DNA of 10,097 nucleotides from an uncultured Eubacteriales bacterium (GTDB lineage Bacteria; Bacillota; Clostridia; Oscillospirales; Acutalibacteraceae): positions 1-10,097 of the forward strand of contig ONVG01000109.1 of NCBI GenBank assembly GCA_900321195.1, in the 5' to 3' direction. The position numbers and the translations under genes are program-made. Below the pieces are notes generated by a model. It did not search any database. It was not told the origin of the DNA and saw only the letters and a list, made by a program, of their open reading frames with translations. How positions within the stretch are numbered: position 1 is the first letter of the stretch; every line of letters starts with the position of its first letter. Shown here piece by piece: positions 1-5,438 of the stretch.

Positions 1-7
1 AAAGCTT

Positions 8-13
8 TGTCAA
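8..13 (-). promoter_or_regulatory. Possible -35 element of a gene beyond the left edge
   Basis: Read on the minus strand this is a perfect TTGACA hexamer, preceded by an A/T-rich stretch. It points out of the window, so its -10 element and any gene would lie left of base 1 and cannot be checked. The rest of 1-72 is the 3' flank of the DUF368 gene; I see no clean terminator hairpin in it, only a T-rich run on the minus strand around 24-36. Confidence 0.25.
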
Positions 14-72
14 CACCTCATTAAAATAAAAAATTTCGTCCGCCTGATACGTCAAGTGAACGGAAAATCTTA

Positions 73-1017
73 TTATGATCTTTCTTTGTTCTTTTTCGCA
101 AATTTTGCTTTTATCTTTTCGCTTCCGAAAAACAAAGCTATTGCAAGTCCGACAGCAAATACTATTACAGAAACTGTAATGTTCAGCGGACTGAACACGA
201 AATTACTTGTAAAATTCGGGTCTGCCTTTGCAAGACCTGCGCTTTCAGCTTGAAATTTCATAAATATAACAAGCGGTGAGCCGAGCATAAGTCCGATTAT
301 AGCAAAGTATGTCATCTGCGGAAAACGCTTTATGCAGATATCTATTATCTTTGCTCCGAAAACTATGCCTATGACAACACCGATACCCACAGGCATAAGC
401 GTCATGCAGCTTTGCATAAAATGCTTTGTAACTCCCGATATAGCGCCGATAATAGTCGAGTAAACGCCGAATATCATAAATATCATAGAGCCGCTTACTC
501 CCGGTATTATCATGCACATTGCCGCAACTACCGAGCTTAGCAGCATATAGAACCATGTGCCTGCGTTCATTTCCATCAATGCGCCTGCGGTATCTTTACC
601 CTCTGTGCTGACAAATGCAAGGGCTGTCATTCCCGCAAGGAATATGATAAACGGTATAACGGACCATATTTTGAATTTGGTTTCCAATGCTCTTTTACAT
701 ACAAGAGGCAGACTGCCGAGTATAAGACCGATAAAGAAAAAGCATGTCGGAAGCGGATGATTGTTTATAAGGTACTTTATAAGCACCGAAAACGCAACTA
801 TGCCTATTACTGCTCCCAATATCACCGGCACAAGAAACGCCATACTCTTTTTGAAATTCTTTCGTATGCCTGTGAATGAGTCTATCAGCTTATCATAGAT
901 ATTCAGCATTACAGCCATAGTTCCGCCGCTTACTCCCGGAATGATATTGGCAACGCCTATTATACAGCCGTATATCATGCCCAAAATTATGTCTGTGTAC
1001 TTTTTCATCTTACCCAA
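73..1017 (-). CDS. DUF368 family membrane protein, probable polyprenyl-phosphate transporter (PopT type)
   Basis: This is a 314-residue, highly hydrophobic protein with about eight membrane segments. Two copies of a signature are visible: IPGVSGGT at residues 26-33 and IPGVSGS at 171-177. Each is followed 69 residues later by a related block (FIGLILGS at 95-102, IIGLMLGS at 240-247), so the protein is an internal duplication. DUF368 proteins have been shown to recycle undecaprenyl phosphate across the cytoplasmic membrane for cell-wall synthesis. That role here is inferred from the family. The start is taken as TTG at 1015-1017, because AGGGAGG lies six bases before it; the first ATG, three codons in, would be 15 bases away. 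The C-terminus is lysine-rich and probably cytoplasmic. It is the second gene of an operon, 14 bases after the cysteine-rich gene. Confidence 0.9.
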   Translation of the reverse strand: MGKMKKYTDIILGMIYGCIIGVANIIPGVSGGTMAVMLNIYDKLIDSFTGIRKNFKKSMAFLVPVILGAVIGIVAFSVLIKYLINNHPLPTCFFFIGLILGSLPLVCKRALETKFKIWSVIPFIIFLAGMTALAFVSTEGKDTAGALMEMNAGTWFYMLLSSVVAAMCMIIPGVSGSMIFMIFGVYSTIIGAISGVTKHFMQSCMTLMPVGIGVVIGIVFGAKIIDICIKRFPQMTYFAIIGLMLGSPLVIFMKFQAESAGLAKADPNFTSNFVFSPLNITVSVIVFAVGLAIALFFGSEKIKAKFAKKNKERS

Positions 1018-1023
1018 TTTTTT

Positions 1024-1030
1024 CCTCCCT
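1024..1030 (-). promoter_or_regulatory. Ribosome binding site that selects a TTG start
   Basis: On the minus strand AGGGAGG sits six bases before TTG (1015-1017) and 15 bases before the first ATG (1006-1008), so the rare TTG is the better start for the DUF368 gene. The site lies in the 14-base gap after the upstream stop codon, so translation of the two genes may be coupled. Confidence 0.7.
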
Positions 1031-1031
1031 T

Positions 1032-1214
1032 TCAGTTCTGTTTCCTGACGATACTGTATTCATCGTCGTTTTTATAAAACGGACAGGAGTTCATGGTACC
1101 TGTAAGGAATTTTGCAAGCTCATCCTCGTCAAGTCCGACAAGACATTCATAGTATTCATAATATTCATTATATACATAATAGCTGCAGCTTTCACAGCAG
1201 GATGCTTCCGCCAT
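1032..1214 (-). CDS. Small cysteine- and tyrosine-rich protein, DUF6472-like
   Basis: This 60-residue protein has cysteines at 6, 7, 10, 24 and 44, including a CxxC at 7-10 followed by two lone cysteines. That spacing would suit a small zinc- or metal-binding fold. Nine of 60 residues are tyrosine, clustered in an EYY-type run at 12-22. The acidic centre (DEDE, 29-32) and the ending DDEYSIVRKQ resemble what I recall of the Clostridial DUF6472 family, whose function is unknown. A strong site (GGGGAGGGAG) precedes the ATG by four bases. It is the promoter-proximal gene of an operon with the DUF368 transporter. The family name is from memory and unchecked; that this is a real gene is well supported by its ribosome site, promoter and composition. 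Confidence 0.8.
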   Translation of the reverse strand: MAEASCCESCSYYVYNEYYEYYECLVGLDEDELAKFLTGTMNSCPFYKNDDEYSIVRKQN

Positions 1215-1238
1215 TTATCTCCCTCCCCAACGTTTTTC

Positions 1239-1267
1239 ATATTAACATATTTTTTCGTAAATTTCAA
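1239..1267 (-). promoter_or_regulatory. Sigma-A promoter for the DUF6472-like/DUF368 operon
   Basis: On the minus strand TTGAAA (1262-1267) is followed after 17 bases by TAATAT (1239-1244). TGT directly before the -10 gives the extended -10 TGn motif. Transcription would start near 1232, leaving a leader of about 18 bases that is just enough for the ribosome site. Confidence 0.65.
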
Positions 1268-1344
1268 TAAATTTCAGTCCTTTATTTTTAACAGCTATTT
1301 ATACATACACCGCAAAATTTATATAACATCATACAAACAGCACT

Positions 1345-1367
1345 TTTTTTGAAAAATTTTCAAAAAA
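1345..1367. repeat. A/T-rich perfect palindrome upstream of the rpsT promoter
   Basis: The left arm TTTTTTGAAAA (1345-1355) and right arm TTTTCAAAAAA (1357-1367) form a perfect 11-base inverted repeat around one A. It ends three bases before the -35 of the rpsT promoter and lies between divergent promoters. It could be an upstream activating A-tract, a regulator site or a cruciform. It has too little GC to be a convincing terminator. Confidence 0.5.
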
Positions 1368-1370
1368 CCC

Positions 1371-1399
1371 TTGCTTTTTTTCTGAATAAATGATATTAT
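1371..1399 (+). promoter_or_regulatory. Promoter of rpsT
   Basis: TTGCTT (1371-1376), a 17-base spacer and TATTAT (1394-1399), with TG at 1391-1392 giving an extended -10. Transcription would begin near 1406, so the leader is about 30 bases. That is too short for a structured autoregulatory leader. Confidence 0.75.
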
Positions 1400-1422
1400 A
1401 AGCTGTACGCAAGTGAAGGTAA

Positions 1423-1431
1423 AGGGAGGTG
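1423..1431 (+). promoter_or_regulatory. Ribosome binding site fixing the rpsT start
   Basis: AGGGAGGTG is an almost perfect match to the 16S rRNA 3' end and lies five bases before ATG 1437. An upstream in-frame GTG at 1413 lies before this site and is not the start. Confidence 0.85.
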
Positions 1432-1436
1432 TCGTC

Positions 1437-1697
1437 ATGCCTAACATTAAGTCAGCAAAAAAGCGTGTAAAGGTTGCCGCTGCAAAAACAGCTGCTAACA
1501 AAATCGTTAAGAGCACACTTAAAACAAGTCTCAAGAAGGCTAATGCTGCTATCGAAACAAATGCTTCCGATAAGGAGCAGAGCGTTCGTGTTGCTATTAA
1601 AAAGATCGATCAGGCTGCAGCTAAGGGTATCCTGAAGAAGAATACTGCTTCAAGAAAGAAGTCATCTTTGGCTCGTAAGCTTAATGCTTCCGCATAA
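1437..1697 (+). CDS. rpsT: 30S ribosomal protein S20
   Basis: S20 is a primary-binding protein of the small ribosomal subunit that contacts 16S rRNA near the 5' domain and helix 44. The 86-residue product begins MPNIKSAKKRV, the standard S20 N-terminus. It is strongly basic throughout, with lysine, arginine and alanine dominating and the AAAKGILKKNTASRKKS block near the C-terminus typical of the family. Length matches the usual 85-90 residues. The ATG at 1437 is chosen over the in-frame GTG at 1413 because the ribosome site lies between them and because family members begin MPNI. The gene stands alone with its own promoter and terminator, divergent from the DUF6472-like operon. Confidence 0.97.
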   Translation: MPNIKSAKKRVKVAAAKTAANKIVKSTLKTSLKKANAAIETNASDKEQSVRVAIKKIDQAAAKGILKKNTASRKKSSLARKLNASA

Positions 1698-1706
1698 TAA
1701 GCCATT

Positions 1707-1721
1707 GACTCTTTCTGAGTC
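1707..1721 (+). other. Small hairpin before the rpsT terminator
   Basis: GACTC (1707-1711) and GAGTC (1717-1721) can pair across a five-base loop just after the rpsT stop, followed by CCCC and TTTT. The stem is short and the T-run weak, so at most it is an accessory 3' structure. Confidence 0.3.
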
Positions 1722-1742
1722 CCCTTTTGTTGATATTGAGCT

Positions 1743-1770
1743 AAAGCAGAACATCGGTTCTGCTTTTTTT
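1743..1770 (+). terminator. Rho-independent terminator of rpsT
   Basis: AAAGCAGAAC (1743-1752) pairs perfectly with GTTCTGCTTT (1757-1766) across the four-base loop ATCG. The T-run spans 1764-1770. It lies 45 bases after the rpsT stop. Confidence 0.92.
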
Positions 1771-1814
1771 CATACCCGTTTCTTCCATTTTATACAAAAA
1801 TTCTTCTCTTTACC

Positions 1815-1843
1815 TTGACTTTTTTAAAATAACAGTATATAAT
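1815..1843 (+). promoter_or_regulatory. Near-consensus sigma-A promoter of the 49-residue protein gene
   Basis: TTGACT (1815-1820), a 17-base spacer and a perfect TATAAT (1838-1843). The predicted start is near 1850, giving a leader of about 33 bases that carries the ribosome site. This is the best promoter in the window. Confidence 0.85.
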
Positions 1844-1882
1844 GTAGTAAATCAAGAAAACATTTCGGAGGAGGCTTAATTA

Positions 1883-2032
1883 ATGAGTAAGAAGTTTTTC
1901 ATAATATTTATATCTGTTGCAGGCGGTATTGCCGCTGTTACAGCAGCTTTGACAACAATTCTTATCATCAGAGAAAAGCAGAAAAGAGACGAGGAGGAGC
2001 TTGAACATTATCTCGACAGCTCTATCCAGTGA
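1883..2032 (+). CDS. Small single-pass membrane protein of unknown function (49 residues)
   Basis: I do not recognise this protein. The ATG at 1883 follows GGAGGAGG (1867-1874) by eight bases, and the frame runs 49 codons to TGA at 2030-2032. After MSKK comes one hydrophobic segment, about residues 5-28 and rich in Ile, Ala and Thr. A basic patch follows (REKQKR, about 30-35), then an acidic stretch (DEEELEHYLD) that could form a short helix. It looks like an integral membrane peptide with a charged tail, probably cytoplasmic. There is no cysteine and no obvious signal-peptidase site. Its own strong promoter and two downstream hairpins make it an independent transcription unit, convergent with the asparagine synthetase gene. 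A secreted peptide or type I toxin cannot be excluded, but no antisense RNA gene was seen. Confidence 0.85.
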   Translation: MSKKFFIIFISVAGGIAAVTAALTTILIIREKQKRDEEELEHYLDSSIQ

Positions 2033-2045
2033 TTTTAAATTCCTG

Positions 2046-2073
2046 ACGGCTGACTTTTTGTCAGCCGTTTTTT
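2046..2073 (+). terminator. First terminator after the 49-residue protein gene
   Basis: ACGGCTGAC (2046-2054) pairs perfectly with GTCAGCCGT (2060-2068) across a TTTTT loop, followed by T's to 2073. It begins 13 bases after the stop codon. Confidence 0.9.
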
Positions 2074-2080
2074 GTTATGT

Positions 2081-2110
2081 AAGCTGCGTTCTGACGCAGC
2101 TTTATTTTTT
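2081..2110 (+). terminator. Second, tandem terminator hairpin
   Basis: AAGCTGCGT (2081-2089) pairs perfectly with ACGCAGCTT (2094-2102) across TCTG, followed by TATTTTTT to 2110. The T-run faces the plus direction only. It serves as a back-up for the small gene and ends two bases before the convergent asparagine synthetase stop. In the minus direction neither hairpin is followed by T's. Confidence 0.75.
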
Positions 2111-2112
2111 GC

Positions 2113-3951
2113 TCATAACTCTATTATAACACCGTTCTTCCTGAACCAGTAATCAAGCTGTATTATATATGCAAGTATCTGCGGCGCTCTCATAAGCTGA
2201 CCGTACCAGGGCGATGATATTTTTTCGGGATGCTCGATTATATCCTCTATGCCCTGTCTGTCGAGTATATCATAAAGCGGCGAGCTTTTATCATCCAAAA
2301 TATCCTTTACCGCTCCTGCACAAAGCTTAAAATATAACGGGTCGTGTGTCTTCGGATAAGGGCTTTTCTTGCGCTCGATTATACTGTCAGGCAAAAGTCC
2401 TCTGAAAGCTTCACGAACTATTCCCTTTTCCCTGCCGCCGTATGCCTTTATCGACCAGGGCAGATTGAATGCATAATCAACTATCCTGTAATCACAGAAC
2501 GGCACTCTCACTTCAAGACCGTTATACATGGACATCCTGTCCTTCCTGTCAAGCAGCGTTTGCATGAACCAGTAGAAATTCAGAGAGAACATCTCTCTCA
2601 TACGCGCGTCAAGCCTGCTGTCTGTCGGCAGCTTTTCAGTATTCATGCATGTATCAAGATAGCGCTGCTTTACATATTCCTCTCCCTTGGGCAAAAATCC
2701 GCTCTTCAATACAGAACGCCTTATGTCAAGCGACCTCGACCACGGAAAACACTCCTCAAACAGAATATTGCTGTTATGATACCAGGGATATCCGCCGAAA
2801 AGCTCGTCCGCGCATTCTCCCGAAAGCGCAACTGTAAAGTTCTCCTTTATCCTTCCGCAGAACAGCAGAAGTGATGAGTCAACATCCGTCATACCCGGCA
2901 GATCTCTTGCGTCTACTGCCTGCTTCAGCGCATAGAAAAGCTCTCTGTTATCTATAACTACACTGTGATGCTCCGAGCCTATCGCATCCGCCATTATACC
3001 TATGAATTCACTGTCGGGTGTCGGCTGAAAAAGGCTTTTCTGAAAATACTTGTCGTTGTCCTTATAGTCAACAGAATAGGTGTCTATCGCTTTAAGACCG
3101 TTCCTCTTGTTATACTCTGCCGCTGTATATGAGATTATGCTCGAATCAAGACCGCCGGAAAGGAAACAGCACAGCGGCACATCAGACACAAGCTGTCTTT
3201 CTACAGAATCGGTTATAAGCTCCCTTACCTCTTTGATGCTATTATCAGTGTCGGATATATGTTCATGAGCCGTAAGCTTATAGTATCTTCTCCTGAAAAG
3301 CTTCTTTCCGTCATAGAACGCGCATTCTCCCGGCAAAAGCTCGCCTATGTTTTTATAAACTCCCTGACCGAGAGTTCTTCCCGGTCCTATAAGGAAAAGC
3401 TCACTCAGACCTTCCTCGTCAACAACAGGCTTTACAAGAGGATTCTGCAAAAGACAGTTTATCTCCGAAGCAAACAGCATTCCCTTATCATATTCATAGA
3501 AAAACAGCGGCTTTACGCCTATCCTGTCCCTTGCAAGAAAAACACTGCCGTTTCCGCTGTCATATACCGCAAAGGCAAATATACCGTTAAGCTTTTCTAC
3601 ACATCTTCCTCCCCAGCACATATATGAGGCAAGAACGACCTCCGTATCACTTTTTGTAGAAAAGCTGTATCCGTATGAACTCAGCTCGTTTCTCAGCTCG
3701 CTTGTATTATATATCTCTCCGTTATATACTATCGTACAGCTTCTCTTTCCCTGAATACATGTCATGGGCTGTCTGCCGTTCTGTACATCTATGACCGCCA
3801 AACGCCTGTGTATAAGACAAACACCGTCCTTCACACATATACCGCTGTCATCGGGTCCTCGCCTTCCAAGACTTTCAGACATAGCCATAAGCGTTTTCTT
3901 ATGACTGCCGAAATCAACATTCCTATCAAACCAGCCTGCTATACCGCACAT
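2113..3951 (-). CDS. asnB: Asparagine synthase, glutamine-hydrolysing
   Basis: The enzyme converts aspartate, glutamine and ATP to asparagine, glutamate, AMP and pyrophosphate in the cytoplasm. The N-terminal class II amidotransferase domain spans about residues 2-215. It has the catalytic Cys2 (MCGIAG), the RR pair of HRRLAVID near 49-50, NGE at 77-79 and SDTE with Asp102. The C-terminal synthetase domain has the ATP pyrophosphatase loop SGGLDSS (265-271), SGECADELFGGYP (377-389), LEVRVPFCD (479-487) and REKGIVREAF with Lys509. All expected catalytic residues are present, and the 612 residues suit Firmicute paralogues of 610-630. AGGGAGG lies six bases before ATG. It follows ylbJ by 38 bases with no good promoter between, so co-transcription is likely. 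By size and by its sporulation-gene neighbour it may correspond to B. subtilis AsnO, which is an inference. Confidence 0.95.
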   Translation of the reverse strand: MCGIAGWFDRNVDFGSHKKTLMAMSESLGRRGPDDSGICVKDGVCLIHRRLAVIDVQNGRQPMTCIQGKRSCTIVYNGEIYNTSELRNELSSYGYSFSTKSDTEVVLASYMCWGGRCVEKLNGIFAFAVYDSGNGSVFLARDRIGVKPLFFYEYDKGMLFASEINCLLQNPLVKPVVDEEGLSELFLIGPGRTLGQGVYKNIGELLPGECAFYDGKKLFRRRYYKLTAHEHISDTDNSIKEVRELITDSVERQLVSDVPLCCFLSGGLDSSIISYTAAEYNKRNGLKAIDTYSVDYKDNDKYFQKSLFQPTPDSEFIGIMADAIGSEHHSVVIDNRELFYALKQAVDARDLPGMTDVDSSLLLFCGRIKENFTVALSGECADELFGGYPWYHNSNILFEECFPWSRSLDIRRSVLKSGFLPKGEEYVKQRYLDTCMNTEKLPTDSRLDARMREMFSLNFYWFMQTLLDRKDRMSMYNGLEVRVPFCDYRIVDYAFNLPWSIKAYGGREKGIVREAFRGLLPDSIIERKKSPYPKTHDPLYFKLCAGAVKDILDDKSSPLYDILDRQGIEDIIEHPEKISSPWYGQLMRAPQILAYIIQLDYWFRKNGVIIEL

Positions 3952-3989
3952 ACTATACCTCCCTGTAAAATACCTGTTCTTATTTTATG

Positions 3990-5086
3990 TCATTTTCTGA
4001 TAATTGTTCTTTTAAGCTCCGAACCTTTCAGCGAAAGCAGAAACACAGCGCACATTATTATAAGCGCCGCTGTTCCGGCAGCAGTAGCAGAGCTGAGCTG
4101 TACCTCGTTTCCATACATTGAAAACACCGAAACAGACGGAGAATAAAAGCCGCATATTATCTCGGTTATGACAGACGACAAAAACGCATTGACAAAGCGA
4201 AAGGCTATTATCTTTATCCTGCTGACCTTAATATCGCCAAGCAGCGCAAATATCTGAAAATGCACACACAAGCCGCCAAATCCTGCGGCTAAAGACAGCA
4301 TACTCAAAGGACATCCGCCCTGACATATCCTGTTACACGCCGTTGTCACCTCGAATATTACGGAAAACGCACAGTCCGCAAAGGAATGGTCTGCGCCGAG
4401 AGCTTTCAGAAGCGAATACAAAAGTCCGGACAAGCCAAGCTCATCCGCTACAGAAAGAAACATGGAAAAAAATATAACGAGTGACACAAGATGTATAACA
4501 GACATTGCGCCGTCCGAGCATGAAAAAATAAAATCATTTATATATCCGCTTTTCACCGGCTTTTTATCACAAGCTTTTTCCGTTATATCATCACGATATA
4601 CCGATCCCGAAATTATGCCGAGTATTATACCCGACAATAGCTGTGAAGCATAGAGTATAAGTCCCGATGTCATATTGCCGAGCATTATCGTACCTATACC
4701 CGTTATCAGAAATGCAGGTCCGGAGCATATACAGAAAATCATCATCTGCTCCGCCTGACGTGAGCTTATCTCTCCATTGTCATACAGCAGTCTTACACAC
4801 CTTGCGCCTACCGGAAATCCGCCTATGAAGCTGAGAAGAACAGCGGCAGAAGCCTTTTCGGGCAGCCTAAAAACATGTACCGTCAAAGGCGATATTATCC
4901 TTCCGAGATAAACATATATCCCTGAGCGTATGATAATGACGGTACAAGAAGCTTTGAAGAATATTCAAGACCGCTTACTATACCTTTTGACGAGGCAGAA
5001 GAAAACACAAGTATGCATACCGTCACGCATATAACAAAAACAGACATTATAACAGGCCTTGACTTTGCACAAATATAAGCTTTCAT
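3990..5086 (-). pseudogene. ylbJ: Sporulation integral membrane protein YlbJ, split by a frameshifting lesion
   Basis: Two reading frames together spell one YlbJ-like protein. The first (4895-5086, 63 codons) starts at ATG after GGGTGATGAT and carries a membrane segment at about residues 12-29. It reaches KLLVPSL, then runs out of register into SYAQG and stops at TAA. The second frame is open from about 4937, reading IIIRSGIYVYLGRIISPLT, and continues to TGA at 3990-3992 with the YlbJ hallmarks FIGGFPVGA and CSGPAFLITGIGTIMLG. The SLFPF-type block expected after VPS is missing, so the cause looks like a deletion of about 25-28 bases (1 mod 3) near 4935, not a one-base slip. Known YlbJ proteins are mother-cell membrane proteins with a gate-like nucleoside-recognition fold, needed for spore coat or cortex maturation. 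A TTG at 4886 could restart translation but would lose the first membrane segment. A sequencing error cannot be ruled out. Confidence 0.82.
4876..4946. repeat. 10-base perfect inverted repeat flanking the ylbJ lesion
   Basis: TGTACCGTCA (4876-4885) and TGACGGTACA (4937-4946) are perfect reverse complements 51 bases apart. The point where the ylbJ reading frame breaks coincides with the inner edge of the right arm. Both arms lie in protein sequence that looks ancestral (VPS and LTVH), so the repeat may predate the lesion. Confidence 0.6.
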
Positions 5087-5101
5087 ATCATCACCCTGTA
5101 A

Positions 5102-5130
5102 AATATATGCATGGGGTGATTTTTATATTT
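5102..5130 (-). promoter_or_regulatory. Possible sigma-E-like promoter of ylbJ
   Basis: On the minus strand CATATATT (5102-5109) matches seven of eight positions of the sporulation sigma-E -10 consensus CATACAnT. An ATA-containing -35-like AAATATA (5124-5130) lies 14 bases upstream. YlbJ genes belong to the sigma-E regulon in Bacillus. The leader would be only about a dozen bases. The region is A/T-rich, so a chance match is quite possible. Confidence 0.35.
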
Positions 5131-5145
5131 TGAAAAGCATAAATT
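5117..5145 (+). promoter_or_regulatory. Possible sigma-E-like promoter of yqfC-yqfD
   Basis: CATAAATT (5138-5145) matches seven of eight positions of the sigma-E -10 consensus. A weak -35-like TGATTTT (5117-5123) lies 14 bases upstream. The predicted start near 5152 falls in the AAGGAGG ribosome site (5151-5157), which counts against it. A 7-base inverted repeat ATCACCC (5090-5096)/GGGTGAT (5114-5120) overlaps the two putative promoters. Confidence 0.25.
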
Positions 5146-5164
5146 TTAATAAGGAGGCGAGCCG

Positions 5165-5428
5165 ATGAAAAAAAGCAAAGGTGATCAGGGTATGAAAATG
5201 CCTGCATTTATGGCTAATTTAGGAAACGTCCATATGGATATAAGCGGAAACCATGAAATAATACTTGAAGGCGGAAAGGGCATTGTCGAATACGGCGACA
5301 AGTCCATAAAGATAAATGCAGGAAAATATATACTCGCTTTCTGCGGACGCGGACTGCATATACAGTGCATGAATGACAGTGACATTGTAATACACGGCTT
5401 TGTCACATCAATAGAATATATCATGTGA
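5165..5428 (+). CDS. yqfC: Sporulation protein YqfC (YabP/YqfC family)
   Basis: This 87-residue protein carries the YabP/YqfC core. It has NHEIILEGGKGIVEYGDKSIKI at about residues 29-50, a glycine-rich GRGLHIQ near 61-67, then a beta-rich SDIVIHGFVTSIEYI ending. No membrane segment is evident and it is likely a small all-beta domain. In Bacillus yqfC is transcribed in the mother cell by sigma-E; its molecular role is unknown. The ATG follows AAGGAGG (5151-5157) by seven bases. It is divergent from ylbJ and precedes yqfD by ten bases. The length is close to the family's usual 90 or so. The family call is by recognition of conserved spacing, without a search. Confidence 0.85.
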   Translation: MKKSKGDQGMKMPAFMANLGNVHMDISGNHEIILEGGKGIVEYGDKSIKINAGKYILAFCGRGLHIQCMNDSDIVIHGFVTSIEYIM

Positions 5429-5438
5429 GGGCAATAAT

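Noticed and set aside
1413..1436. Upstream GTG start giving eight extra residues on S20
   Set aside because: The GTG precedes the ribosome site, and S20 proteins begin at MPNI.
1883..2110. Type I toxin-antitoxin pair built on the 49-residue protein
   Set aside because: The size and membrane segment would fit, but I see no antisense promoter or RNA gene over or next to it.
2344..2874. Long plus-strand open frames inside the asparagine synthetase gene (and similar ones inside adhE, ylbJ and yqfD)
   Set aside because: They overlap well-supported genes, lack ribosome sites and have compositions typical of reverse-frame shadows.
3952..3989. T-box or other riboswitch leader for the asparagine synthetase gene
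   Set aside because: Only 38 bases separate it from ylbJ and no stem or terminator-antiterminator structure is visible.
4886..4936. Invertible DNA switch between the 10-base inverted repeats in ylbJ
   Set aside because: The segment is 51 bases, a multiple of three. Inverting it would not bring the two ylbJ frames into register and would introduce a stop. The present orientation already reads as family-like protein in the second frame.
4895..4945. Programmed ribosomal frameshifting in ylbJ
   Set aside because: No slippery heptamer or downstream structure is visible at the switch, and a conserved protein segment is missing, which frameshifting would not explain.
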